From Humidesulfovibrio sp. (GTDB taxonomy: Bacteria; Desulfobacterota; Desulfovibrionia; Desulfovibrionales; Desulfovibrionaceae): a stretch of DNA of 64,000 bases. Positions 1 through 8,610 of this stretch are shown in pieces; within the stretch, counting starts at the first letter, position 1; each line of letters begins with the position of its first letter. The position numbers and the translations under genes are program-made. The stretch is taken from the NCBI GenBank assembly GCA_031292175.1, contig JARLHQ010000024.1:1-64000 (forward strand), written 5' to 3'. The notes under the pieces are model-generated. The model was not told the DNA's origin. It saw only the letters and a program-made list of their open reading frames with translations, and did not search any database.

Positions 1-2
1 AC

Positions 3-140
3 TCAAACGAAAGAGCCAGCGAGTTGCCACGCTGGCTCCACGAATACAACTTCTACAGAAATCACTCTGCGTTACAAAACAAACCGCCCATCAGCCGAGT
101 CGGTGAGGTTGTGAACAACGTCTTGCAACTCCACAGCTAG
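3..140 (+). CDS. IS481-like transposase, C-terminal end (partial)
   Basis: An open frame enters from the left edge and ends at a TAG at 138-140, giving 45 residues. The text LPRWLHEYNFYRNHSALQ followed by KPPISRV and a closing NNVLQLHS is the usual C-terminus of integrase-core transposases of the IS481 type, where the last helix carries the W-x3-YN-x3-HS-x-L pattern. The catalytic DDE residues lie outside the window, so whether the element is intact cannot be told. A terminator-like hairpin follows directly. Confidence 0.75.
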   Translation, partial: SNERASELPRWLHEYNFYRNHSALQNKPPISRVGEVVNNVLQLHS

Positions 141-184
141 CGCCGCCCGGCCGGATGTCTGGGGCGGCGCGCCCCGGTTTTTTT
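140..184 (+). terminator. Intrinsic terminator after the transposase fragment
   Basis: A 9-bp GC stem (140-148 with 162-170) is followed by GCCCCGG and a run of seven or eight T (about 178-184). It sits directly behind the transposase stop. The rest of the gap to 352 shows no gene. Confidence 0.6.
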
Positions 185-352
185 CTGCGCGCAGTTCCCG
201 CCCTGCTCCGGCGGTTCCGCCAGACTGTCCAGCCTGAGTGTTCCGGATGCTGTTCCCATACGGGTCCGTAAAGTTGCGCCGGGGTGGGGCGTGGCCCTCC
301 CGGCACGTTCCCGACGCGCACCGCACCGCCAAGTCTGCCCTGGGGGCTGTCA

Positions 353-2089
353 ATGAACAAGACGAAGAACTTTCTCCGCGACATCTGGCGCCTGGCCAGG
401 CCCTACTGGTTCTCTGAGGACCGCTGGCCCGGACGCGGGCTCCTGGCGGTGATCGTGTCCATGAGCCTGGGCCTGGTGTTCATCAATGTGCTCATCAACA
501 AGTGGAACAACGCCTTCTATAATACCCTGCAGGACCGGAACCTGGCGGGTTTCTACCACCAGCTGGGCATCTTCTGCCTGCTGGCGCTGGCCTACATCGT
601 GGTGGCGGTCTACCAGCTCTATCTGCGCCAGATGCTGCAGATCCGCTGGCGGCGCTGGCTCACGGACCAGTTCCTGAGCCGCTGGCTTGCGGACCGGGTG
701 TATTACGGCCTGCAGATGCGCGGCGGGGAGACCGACAACCCGGACCAGCGCATCGCCGACGACATCAACGCTTTCGTTGGCCAGACCCTGACGCTCACCC
801 TGGGCTTCCTGGAATCCGTGGTCACCCTGGCCTCGTTCCTCGGCATCCTCTGGGGGCTGTCTGGCGCGCTGTCGTTCTCCCTGGCGGGCCTCGGCGTGAC
901 CGTGCCGGGCTATATGGTCTGGACGGCGCTTGTGTACTCGATCGTGGGCACCTACCTGACCCTGCGCGTGGGCCATCCCCTGGTCCGGCTGAACTTCGAC
1001 CAGCAGCGCTATGAGGCGGACTTCCGCTTCAGTCTGGTGCGCTTTCGGGAAAACGTCGAGGGCGTGGCCCTGTTCCGCGGCGAGAAGGACGAGAACGAGG
1101 TCTTCCAGGCGCGCTTCGCAAACGTGGTGCACAACTGGTGGGCGATCATGCGGCGGCGCAAACGCCTGTCCTGGTTGACGACCGGCTACGGCCAGGCGGC
1201 GGTGATCTTCCCCTTCCTGGCCGCCGCGCCCCGTTATTTCTCCGGCGCCATCCAACTGGGCGGCCTGATGCAGATCGCCTCGGCCTTTGGCCAGGTCCAG
1301 GGTGCGCTCAGCTGGTTCGTCGACGCCTACGCCGAGCTGGCGGCTTGGAAAGCCACTGTGGACCGGTTGACCAGCTTCACCCAGGCCATGGAGGACGCCC
1401 ATCAGGTCCAGAACGGGAACGCCGCCCTGGATTTGGCCGCGGGCCGCGAAGAGGTGCTGGAAGTTGACGGGTTGTCGCTCGACCTGCCGGACGGCGCAAC
1501 GATGCTTGAAGATGCCCGCTTTCAGCTGCGGCCCGGGGAGCGCGTCCTCATCAGCGGCCCCTCCGGGGTGGGGAAGAGCACGTTGCTGCGGGCCATTGCC
1601 GGACTCTGGCCATACGGCCGGGGGCGGATCGGGTTGCCGGGCGCGGGCAGGATGCTTTTTCTCCCGCAGAAGCCCTACCTGCCCATCGGCACGCTGCGCG
1701 CGGTGGTCAGCTACCCCATGCCCGCGGACGGCTTCGCCGACGCGGACATCACCGAGGCCCTCGCGGCCTGCGGGCTGGGCCATCTGAGCTCCCTGCTGGA
1801 CGACGCCCGTTACTGGGCGCAGACGCTTTCCCCGGGGGAGCAGCAGCGTCTGGCCTTCGCGCGCATGCTGCTGCAGAAGCCGGACTGGCTGTTCCTCGAC
1901 GAGGCCACATCGGCCGTGGATGAGCGTGGCGAGCAGGAGCTCTACCGCCTGCTGACGCAGCGTCTGCCCAAGGCCGCCGTGCTCAGCGTGGGGCATCGCA
2001 TGAGCCTGGAGGCCTTCCACGAACGGCACCTGGAGTTGCGCTCCGGCAAGGATGGGCCGGGACGCCTGGTTCTGGCCCCGGGCGTGTAA
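353..2089 (+). CDS. SbmA/BacA-YddA-type ABC transporter, fused permease and ATPase
   Basis: Fused half-transporter of 578 residues. The first two thirds are an ABC_membrane_2 (SbmA/BacA-like) membrane domain with several hydrophobic helices; the last 200 residues are an ABC ATPase. Visible ATPase motifs are Walker A GPSGVGKST (about residue 402), signature LSPGEQQR and Walker B WLFLDEATSA. The family (E. coli YddA, mycobacterial Rv1819c) moves vitamin B12, bleomycin or antimicrobial peptides across the inner membrane; the substrate here is not shown. The ATG at 353 is chosen because the 23 residues upstream are proline/arginine-rich and look non-coding, while MNKTKNFLRDIWRLARPYW is a typical family start. 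It is a single gene, not clearly in an operon with mntH. Confidence 0.85.
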   Translation: MNKTKNFLRDIWRLARPYWFSEDRWPGRGLLAVIVSMSLGLVFINVLINKWNNAFYNTLQDRNLAGFYHQLGIFCLLALAYIVVAVYQLYLRQMLQIRWRRWLTDQFLSRWLADRVYYGLQMRGGETDNPDQRIADDINAFVGQTLTLTLGFLESVVTLASFLGILWGLSGALSFSLAGLGVTVPGYMVWTALVYSIVGTYLTLRVGHPLVRLNFDQQRYEADFRFSLVRFRENVEGVALFRGEKDENEVFQARFANVVHNWWAIMRRRKRLSWLTTGYGQAAVIFPFLAAAPRYFSGAIQLGGLMQIASAFGQVQGALSWFVDAYAELAAWKATVDRLTSFTQAMEDAHQVQNGNAALDLAAGREEVLEVDGLSLDLPDGATMLEDARFQLRPGERVLISGPSGVGKSTLLRAIAGLWPYGRGRIGLPGAGRMLFLPQKPYLPIGTLRAVVSYPMPADGFADADITEALAACGLGHLSSLLDDARYWAQTLSPGEQQRLAFARMLLQKPDWLFLDEATSAVDERGEQELYRLLTQRLPKAAVLSVGHRMSLEAFHERHLELRSGKDGPGRLVLAPGV

Positions 2090-2211
2090 CCCTGGGGCCT
2101 TGCCCGCGACGCGGCGCCACTGGACAAAACAAGTGGATTGGGCCAATAAAATAGGAGAAAGCGCCCCTCCAACGCCTCCCTTTGGCCCAGAGACAACAGC
2201 GAGTAAACGCC

Positions 2212-3657
2212 ATGAGCACTCCCGACGACGCCCGCAAAACGACCGGGAAAGGACCGGAAACGGTCCACGGCCTGGACGGCGCGCATGGTGAGCACGCCAA
2301 CCACATGTCCCTGGCCGAGGTGCATGAGTCGGTGAGCGTGCCGGGCAGCGGCACCGGCTTCTGGGGGCAGTGGAAGGCCTTCACGGGGCCGGCGCTCCTG
2401 GTGAGCGTCGGCTACATGGACCCGGGCAATTGGGGAACGGACCTGCAGGGCGGGGCGCAGTTCAAATTCGGCCTGCTTTGGGTGGTCGCGCTGGCCAGCC
2501 TGATGGCCATCTTTCTGCAAGTGCTGGCTGCGCGCCTGGGCGTCGTGGCCGGGAAGGACCTCGCGCAGTCCTGCCGTGAGTGGTATCCGCGTTGGACACG
2601 TCTACCCAACTGGTTTTTCTGCGAGACCGCCATCATCGCCACGGACCTGGCCGAGGCCTTGGGCAGCGCCGTGGCGATCAACCTGTTGTTCCATATCCCG
2701 CTCATCTGGGCCCTGCTCATCACCGCCTTCGACGTGTTGTTTCTGCTGGCCCTGCAACGCACGGGCATGCGGAGCATTGAGGCCATCGTGACCATGCTGG
2801 TCGGCACCATCGCGCTCTGCTATTTTATAGAGATCTTCATCATCCCCCAGACGCAGCCGAGTTTCCTGGAGATGGCCCGCGCCCTCGTGTCGCCGGACAT
2901 CGCCAGGAACGGCATGCTCGTCATGGCCATCGGCATCATCGGGGCCACGGTCATGCCCCACAATTTGTACCTACACTCGGCGCTGGTCCAGAGCCGCAAG
3001 TTCCAGAAGGATGAGGCCTCCATCACCGCCGCGATCAAGTTCAACACCATCGACTCCGCCCTGGCCCTGACCCTGGCCTTTTTCGTGAACGCGGCCATTC
3101 TGGTGCTGGCGGGCATGGTCTTCTTTGGCAAGCAGGGCCTGACACTGCCCTCGGGGGAGTTGGTCGCCTTCAGTCCGGACAGCGACTGGATCACCATCGC
3201 CTACTTGACCCTGGCGCCCCTGCTCGGCACCGCGCTGGCCAGCACGCTCTTCGGCGTGGCCCTGCTGGCCAGTGGCCAGAGCAGCACCATCACCGGCACC
3301 TTGGCCGGACAGGTGGTGATGGAGGGCTTCATGCAATGGCGGCTCCAGCCGGCCGTTCGGCGGGTCATCACGCGGCTTTTGGCCATCGTACCGGCCATCG
3401 TCATCATCGCTGTGCGCGGGAACACCAGCGTCACAGAACTCATTGTGCTGAGTCAGGTGGTTCTGGCCATGCAGCTGCCGTTCGCCATGTTTCCGCTGCT
3501 GCACTTCACCAGCTCCCGCAAGCGCATGGGCATGTGGCGCAGCGGCTGGTTCTTGACCATCGCCGGATGGGGCAGCGCGATTCTCATAACGGCGTTGGAT
3601 ATTTACGGCCTGCCGGATTCCCTGAAAGCCGCCTGGCAGGTACTCACCGGCGGGTGA
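2212..3657 (+). CDS. mntH: NRAMP-family Mn2+/Fe2+ transporter
   Basis: Proton-coupled divalent metal importer of the inner membrane, 481 residues, about 11 hydrophobic segments. The metal-site motifs are intact: DPGN in the first helix (GYMDPGNWGTDLQ) and MPHN in helix 6 (GATVMPHNLYLHS). The N-terminus carries about 45 hydrophilic residues before helix 1, longer than E. coli MntH. The ATG at 2212 is preferred over an in-frame TTG at 2182. A universal stress protein starts 22 bp downstream on the same strand, so the two are probably cotranscribed. No MntR or Fur box was recognised in the 122-bp upstream gap. It could prefer Fe2+ over Mn2+; sequence alone does not settle this. Confidence 0.9.
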   Translation: MSTPDDARKTTGKGPETVHGLDGAHGEHANHMSLAEVHESVSVPGSGTGFWGQWKAFTGPALLVSVGYMDPGNWGTDLQGGAQFKFGLLWVVALASLMAIFLQVLAARLGVVAGKDLAQSCREWYPRWTRLPNWFFCETAIIATDLAEALGSAVAINLLFHIPLIWALLITAFDVLFLLALQRTGMRSIEAIVTMLVGTIALCYFIEIFIIPQTQPSFLEMARALVSPDIARNGMLVMAIGIIGATVMPHNLYLHSALVQSRKFQKDEASITAAIKFNTIDSALALTLAFFVNAAILVLAGMVFFGKQGLTLPSGELVAFSPDSDWITIAYLTLAPLLGTALASTLFGVALLASGQSSTITGTLAGQVVMEGFMQWRLQPAVRRVITRLLAIVPAIVIIAVRGNTSVTELIVLSQVVLAMQLPFAMFPLLHFTSSRKRMGMWRSGWFLTIAGWGSAILITALDIYGLPDSLKAAWQVLTGG

Positions 3658-3679
3658 TGCCCGCAACCACGAGGGGAGC

Positions 3680-4096
3680 ATGTACGAGAGCATCCTAGTC
3701 ACGCTGGACACTACGCCCACCGACCGGGCCATCATCGAGCACATCAAGCCGCTGGCCAAGCTTCTGGACAGCAAGGTGGCGCTGCTGCACGTGGCCGACG
3801 GCTGGGCCGCGCGCCGGTTCGGCCCGGACGCCGTGAGCGAGGAAGTGGAGCAGGACGCCGCCTATCTGGCGAAGGTCCGGGCGGAGTTCGAGGCCGAGGG
3901 CATCCCGGCCAGAACGGAACTGGCGTATGGCGAGCCGGCCGTGGAGATCGTGAAGTGGGTCGAGCGCAACCGTTGCGACCTGGTGGCCATGAGCACCCAC
4001 GGCCACACGGGGCTGTCCGATCTGGTGCTCGGATGGACGGCCAGCCGCGTGCAGCACGAAGTCTCGGTGCCGGTCCTGATGCTTAGGGCCACGTAG
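3680..4096 (+). CDS. Universal stress protein, single UspA domain
   Basis: Cytoplasmic UspA-fold protein of 138 residues starting with a clear GAGGGGAGC ribosome site before ATG 3680. The C-terminal nucleotide loop reads GHTGLSDLVLGWTAS; in the ATP-binding G-x2-G-x9-G-S/T pattern the third glycine is alanine here, so ATP binding may be weakened. It follows mntH by 22 bp and probably shares its transcript. The role is stress-related and unspecified. The downstream 28 bp to the convergent M99 gene hold a short CCGGGG/CCCCGG hairpin (about 4113-4136). Confidence 0.85.
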   Translation: MYESILVTLDTTPTDRAIIEHIKPLAKLLDSKVALLHVADGWAARRFGPDAVSEEVEQDAAYLAKVRAEFEAEGIPARTELAYGEPAVEIVKWVERNRCDLVAMSTHGHTGLSDLVLGWTASRVQHEVSVPVLMLRAT

Positions 4097-4124
4097 CCCG
4101 CTTTTCCCCCCGCCCGGGGCCTTA

Positions 4125-5894
4125 TCAGCCCCCGGTCGCGTCCGTGCTGTGGAGCTTCTTCGCGGTGTCGAGCGTCACAGGTTCGATGATCGGCATCGCG
4201 CCCAGTTCCGTGAACGTCGTCGCCTGCCGGAACACCAGCTCCGCCGGTCCGTCGATGACCAGCTCCTTGCCGAGCCCCACAGGCTTCTTGTTTAGAAATG
4301 CCTGAATTTTGGCGGCCGGGCCGTTGCTCTGGATGTCGGTGAGCCTGTAGCTTCCCGGCGGCAGCGTGAGGGGCTTGCCCGGCGTCCAGGGCAGACGGAG
4401 CGTCTGTCCGGACGGATCCGTGAGGACGAGTCCCCGCACCTCGCGGGGGACGATGCGGATGGAAAAGCGCGTCCTCGGGTTCACGCCGGGCGTCTCGCGC
4501 ACCACCTCGCAGAGCAGATCGCCCTGGGCCTTGCGCACGACGTATTTCGGCAGGAACTCCCGGGGGTCGAGGATGATCTCCTGGCCCGCGTCCTGGCCGT
4601 CGTCGCGTCCTGGCCGGGACACGTAGCCCTTGAGGTTCAGCACCTCTCTGCGCGCGCTGCCCTTGATGCCCTCCAAAATGAGCTGGTCCCCTTCCACGGC
4701 GGTCAGGGTCTGGCCCGGGGCGACGGCCTTGAGCTCTCCGTTCAGCCAGCAGAGCAGATCGCCCGCGGCTGCGACCGGGGGGGTGCGGGAAACGCCGGTC
4801 CAGGAGAGCCGCGCCTTGGAGAGCAGGATCCCATCGGACGTGACGGACAGGCTTTCAAAGGGGGCCATGGGGAGGCGGGGGGCCTGGAGCATGTTGAAGC
4901 CCGCGCGGTCCGAGGCCGCTACACAAGTGATCGGCTCCAGCGGGCTGTGCTGCCCGGAGGCCTGCACCCGCACGTCCAAGGGCACATCCGGGGCAACGGT
5001 CGCGAAAGGATTGGCCGGATCAAGCGTCCGGCCGTTGACGATGACCGTGAGGTCCCTGGGCGGATAGGCCTGGAAGTCCTCCAGCCGCACCGCCGGGGCC
5101 TCAAGCTCCACGCCGAACTTCCTGAGGAACAGCACGGTCGCCTGCATCTGGTGGGAGACCTTCCAGTAGCTCCAGAAGGGCCCGACGAGGTTCTTGCTCA
5201 CCTCGATGTCCAAGGCGGGAATGCCCAGCCGCGACAGGGCGTAATACGTCAGGGATTTGCGCTGCTCCAGGTAGTGGGAACGGTCGTTGAACGTCTCCTG
5301 GTTGAACAGCTTGAACCTGTACTTCTCGGGCTTCAGACCGTCGTTCAGGCGCGCGAGGACCTGCCGGACCGTTTGCGCCAGATGGACGTTCTTGTATTCC
5401 GCGGTGTCAATGACGATGGACTGGCCGTAGCGCTTGGGGCTGTGCATATCATCCAGCCGGACGGGGTTATAGAATCCCGAGCCCTCATGCAGGTGGATGA
5501 GCCCCTGGCTCTGCCCGAGGAGATAGCGGACGAGCCGGGCCAGGTGGTCTTCGTAGAACTCGTTGTAGTCCCTGTCGAAGCGGCGGTTCATGTCGACGTT
5601 GACCACGCGCTTGCGGATGTTGACGGAGGGCGGATTGGCCCTGGGGACGATGATCAGCGCGCCCCTGGTGACCTTGGCCCGGGTGAGCAGCTGGGCGGTG
5701 AGGTAGCCGCAGTACTCATCGCCCTGGATGCCGCCCTGGATCATGATCGTGGGGCCGGGTTTCTCGCCCTGCAGATAATAGACATCCAAGGCGTATTGGG
5801 TGCCGGGGAAGAATGTCTGCATCTCGGCGTGCGCGGCGGTTGCCCAGCCCAAGAGCAGAGCGGTTGCGAACAGCAGACTGCGACGGTTGGACAT
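4125..5894 (-). CDS. M99-family (Csd4/Pgp-like) metallocarboxypeptidase, exported
   Basis: Predicted periplasmic zinc D,L-carboxypeptidase trimming peptidoglycan peptides, 589 residues. A signal peptide (MSNRRSLLFATALLLGW, cleavage after AHA) is followed by the catalytic domain. The zinc motif is GGIQGDEYCG (Q57, E60), i.e. QxxE rather than the HxxE of ordinary M14 enzymes, with the third ligand in LHEGSG (about H136) and an acidic residue in LDIEVSKN. Glutamine in place of the first histidine is the hallmark of Helicobacter Csd4, which sets helical cell shape. Several hundred C-terminal residues form additional beta-rich domains. The start at 5894 is fixed by AGGAAAAAGG upstream and by the signal peptide. 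A vibrioid-cell-shape role is inference. Confidence 0.75.
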   Translation of the reverse strand: MSNRRSLLFATALLLGWATAAHAEMQTFFPGTQYALDVYYLQGEKPGPTIMIQGGIQGDEYCGYLTAQLLTRAKVTRGALIIVPRANPPSVNIRKRVVNVDMNRRFDRDYNEFYEDHLARLVRYLLGQSQGLIHLHEGSGFYNPVRLDDMHSPKRYGQSIVIDTAEYKNVHLAQTVRQVLARLNDGLKPEKYRFKLFNQETFNDRSHYLEQRKSLTYYALSRLGIPALDIEVSKNLVGPFWSYWKVSHQMQATVLFLRKFGVELEAPAVRLEDFQAYPPRDLTVIVNGRTLDPANPFATVAPDVPLDVRVQASGQHSPLEPITCVAASDRAGFNMLQAPRLPMAPFESLSVTSDGILLSKARLSWTGVSRTPPVAAAGDLLCWLNGELKAVAPGQTLTAVEGDQLILEGIKGSARREVLNLKGYVSRPGRDDGQDAGQEIILDPREFLPKYVVRKAQGDLLCEVVRETPGVNPRTRFSIRIVPREVRGLVLTDPSGQTLRLPWTPGKPLTLPPGSYRLTDIQSNGPAAKIQAFLNKKPVGLGKELVIDGPAELVFRQATTFTELGAMPIIEPVTLDTAKKLHSTDATGG

Positions 5895-6114
5895 GCGCGC
5901 CTTTTTCCTAGCGGTTGGTCGTCCTAAATGATCCGCACGGGTTTTCATGCGGTCTCCACTCCCCGGGCTGCTTCCCTTTCCAGAATTTTCCCTGGAAGCT
6001 CCCGCCCGCAGCAGTTTGCCATGGTTTGCCAGGATCGGGCAAGGTGTCATTGCGCGCCTGCGCGCGGGCTCTCCTGGCGGTTCGGGGCGCCGGCCTGTCT
6101 CCGCCACCATTCCC

Positions 6115-6164
6115 ACAGATGAAGAACCTGGGACGCGCATGCGCGTCCCAGGTTCTTCATCTGT
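6115..6164. repeat. Perfect 50-bp palindrome at the 3' end of the kinase gene
   Basis: Two 25-bp arms (6115-6139 and 6140-6164) are exactly complementary with no unpaired centre. It lies 20 bp beyond the stop of the minus-strand kinase gene ending at 6184, and has no T run on either side. The tip, GGGACGCGCATGCGCGTCCC, resembles the tips of the hairpins at 19221 and 28026. It is likely a 3'-end RNA hairpin (terminator or stabiliser). Confidence 0.7.
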
Positions 6165-6183
6165 CAGGAAGGGGCGTCCCTTC

Positions 6184-8097
6184 CTATTTTTCCCTGGGTA
6201 TCCAGATGCGGAAGGTGGAGCCCTGTCCCGGTTCGCTCACGGCGCCGATGCGTCCGCCGTGCTGGTCAACGGCCTTTTTGGCGATGAACAGGCCGAGCCC
6301 GGTGCCGCGCGAGCCCTTGGTGGAAAAAAAGACGCTGAACAGCCGGGCCAGGGTGTCGGGCTGCATGCCGACGCCGTCGTCCTCAATTTCGAAAAACACG
6401 CCGCTGCAGTCCGGGCGGGCGCGAAAACTGACGGTGTGCGCGGTCTTGGCCTTGTCGTCCCGGCATGCGTCCACGGCGTTTTCCAGGATGTTGATCATGG
6501 CGGCGGAGAGGACACCCTCATCCACGGTGAAGTTGCCGAGGTCCGGGTCGATTTCGACAACAAAGGCGACACCCATCTGGCTGGCCTTGGGGGCCACGGC
6601 CTCGGCCACCTGGGCGGCCAGGTCGGCGGCGGGCATCTCGCGCAGTTGGAGCTCGCGCTTTTTGGCGTAGAAAAGGATGTCGAGCACCATGCCCTTGATG
6701 CGTCCGATGAGTTCGGTGACCTTGCACCAGCCGGCCTGGACGATGTCCTGGTCGTTGGCGCGGAAACCCGCGTTGACTTTGTACACGCCGCCGTCCAGCG
6801 CGGTGAGCAGGCCCTTGATGCCATGGGACAGGGAGGCGATGAGCATGCCGAGCGAGGCCAGGTGGTCCTGCATGCGCGAGAGTTCGGTGATGTCGGTGGC
6901 CATCTCCATGACGGCCTCGATTTCACCCGCAGCGTTGCGGATGGGCGCGGTCCAGATGACCACGTTGACGGGGTCGCCATTTTTGCCGCGCACGGTTATC
7001 TCGGTCTGGTGGGAGCGGCCATCCTCGAAGGTTTTAAGCGTGGGGCAGCCGAAGCAGGGGCGCTCCGAGCCGCAGTAGACCTGGTAGCACAGCCCGCCCG
7101 TGGCGGGGCCGAACTCCTGCCGGAAGCGGCGGTTGGCGGCCTGGATGCGCAGGCTGCGGTCATGCACGGTGATGAAACAGGGCGCCTCATCGAAGAGTTG
7201 CTGGTAGCGCTGGCGGGTGGTGTGCAGTTCGTCCTGCAGGCGCTGCACCTCGCCCGCTTCCACGAGAATTTCCAGCACCAAGTCCACTTGCCCCCCGGCA
7301 CTGTGGATGGGCGCGGTGTGCACGGTGACGGCGGAGAGGGTCTCTTCTGGTCCGAAGAGACCCTCGCGGCTTTTCTGGCCTTGGCCGGTGCGCAGGGTCC
7401 GGGCCACGGGACTGTCGAGGCCAAGGCCAGCCGCTCCCGCGTAGATGGTGAAACCCGGCAGGCCGACGCGGTCGCCCAGCCGCTCGCGGTACAGCTGGTT
7501 CGCGGAGAGTACGCGTTGATCGCGGTCCTGGATGGACACGAGACAGGGCAGGGCGTTGAACATGGCGAACTCGCCAGCGATCTCGCCCGCCAGACCGCCC
7601 ATGGCTTGGGTCAGGCCGTCCACGGCCTCCTGGGCGGCGCACTGGCGCTCCAGCTCCACCAGTTTTTGGGCCTGCTCGCTCACGCGGCTTTCCAATTCGT
7701 CGGTGTACTCGCGCATGCGCCGACGCAGCTGGATTTTGTCCATGGCGCGCTTAAGCGCGATTTCCAGGATCTCGGAGTTCACGGGCTTGGAGATGAAGTC
7801 GCAGGCTTCGAGCTTGAGGCCCTGCACGGCCATCTCCAGGTCGCCGTGCCCGGTGACGAGGATGACCTCGGTCTCTGGGCTTTCGGCCTTGATGCGGCGC
7901 AGGAGCTCAAGCCCGTCCATGCCGGGCATACGGATGTCGGTGAGGACGACGGGCGGCTTTTCGCGATGAAAGATCGCCAGCGCCTCGTCGCCGCTTACGG
8001 CTTCAAGCACGGTGTAGCCCATGTCGGACAGGGTGATGCCGACAACCTTGCGGATGCCGGGCTCGTCATCGACGAGCAGCAGCGTCTTTTCCATCAT
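6184..8097 (-). CDS. Hybrid receiver-PAS-histidine kinase
   Basis: Cytoplasmic two-component protein of about 637 residues in inverted order: an N-terminal receiver (LLLVDDEPGIRKVVG, LTDIRMPGMDG with the phosphorylatable Asp, SKPVNSE lysine), a coiled coil, two PAS-like segments, a HisKA-type helix (SLSHGIKG) and an HATPase domain (NILENAVDAC, GVGMQ, GSRGTGLGL). The second PAS contains a cysteine cluster, CYQVYCGSERPCFGCP, also seen in the kinase at 11801. No transmembrane segment is visible. It is last in the minus-strand series behind two receivers, a Usp and tmc. Start choice is ATG 8097 or 8094, or GTG 8103; none has a strong ribosome site. Confidence 0.8.
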   Translation of the reverse strand: MMEKTLLLVDDEPGIRKVVGITLSDMGYTVLEAVSGDEALAIFHREKPPVVLTDIRMPGMDGLELLRRIKAESPETEVILVTGHGDLEMAVQGLKLEACDFISKPVNSEILEIALKRAMDKIQLRRRMREYTDELESRVSEQAQKLVELERQCAAQEAVDGLTQAMGGLAGEIAGEFAMFNALPCLVSIQDRDQRVLSANQLYRERLGDRVGLPGFTIYAGAAGLGLDSPVARTLRTGQGQKSREGLFGPEETLSAVTVHTAPIHSAGGQVDLVLEILVEAGEVQRLQDELHTTRQRYQQLFDEAPCFITVHDRSLRIQAANRRFRQEFGPATGGLCYQVYCGSERPCFGCPTLKTFEDGRSHQTEITVRGKNGDPVNVVIWTAPIRNAAGEIEAVMEMATDITELSRMQDHLASLGMLIASLSHGIKGLLTALDGGVYKVNAGFRANDQDIVQAGWCKVTELIGRIKGMVLDILFYAKKRELQLREMPAADLAAQVAEAVAPKASQMGVAFVVEIDPDLGNFTVDEGVLSAAMINILENAVDACRDDKAKTAHTVSFRARPDCSGVFFEIEDDGVGMQPDTLARLFSVFFSTKGSRGTGLGLFIAKKAVDQHGGRIGAVSEPGQGSTFRIWIPREK

Positions 8098-8205
8098 GCC
8101 CACTTTTGGCGCACATCCGGTCCGTGGGGCGTGGCGTTCTCTCTCCTGGGTGGAGCATGCCGCGTCCCATCCCGGAACGGAAAGGGGGTTATGGCTCAGG
8201 CGGGC

Positions 8206-8565
8206 CTAGGGCTTGCCGATGGCGCGCTCCACGATTTCCAGCACCTGGGCCGGGTCGAAGGGCTTGTTCACGGTCGCCACGGCCTTGCGGATGGCCAGGT
8301 GGATGCCCGCCAAGCCGCTGATGACCACCACGGGCAGGTCCTTGAACTCCGGCTTCTGGCTGAACTTGCGGTACAGGCGCGGGCCCCATTCGTCGGGCAT
8401 CTCCAGGTCCAGGGTCAGAAGGTCGGGGCGTTCGCTCTCCAGCAGTTCCAAGGCGCCCTCGCCTCCGCTGGCGGAGCAGGTCGCGTAGCCTTTTTCCTTG
8501 AAGATGGAAACGAGGTATTCCACGATGTCCGGATCGTCGTCCACCACCATGATTTTCTTGGCCAT
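8206..8565 (-). CDS. Single-domain response regulator (DivK-like receiver)
   Basis: A 119-residue receiver with no output domain. The acidic pair (MVVDDDPD), phospho-acceptor region (LTLDLEMPDEWG), hydroxyl residue (VVVISGL) and lysine (NKPFDPAQ) are all present. A GAGGAGG ribosome site precedes ATG 8565. Aligned by eye it is about 70% identical to the receiver fused to the Rrf2 protein at 18258-19184, including the unusual EWGPR and GIHxAIxKAVATV stretches. It probably relays phosphate among the neighbouring kinases, or competes with the fused receiver for it. Confidence 0.85.
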   Translation of the reverse strand: MAKKIMVVDDDPDIVEYLVSIFKEKGYATCSASGGEGALELLESERPDLLTLDLEMPDEWGPRLYRKFSQKPEFKDLPVVVISGLAGIHLAIRKAVATVNKPFDPAQVLEIVERAIGKP

Positions 8566-8610
8566 GATTTCGCCTCCTCGGGGTTCCATGTTGCTGGTAG
8601 GATGCGGGCC

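Noticed and set aside
350-2146. A 598-codon minus-strand frame opposite the ABC transporter
   Set aside because: The plus strand encodes complete ABC motifs; the antisense frame has no recognisable domain.
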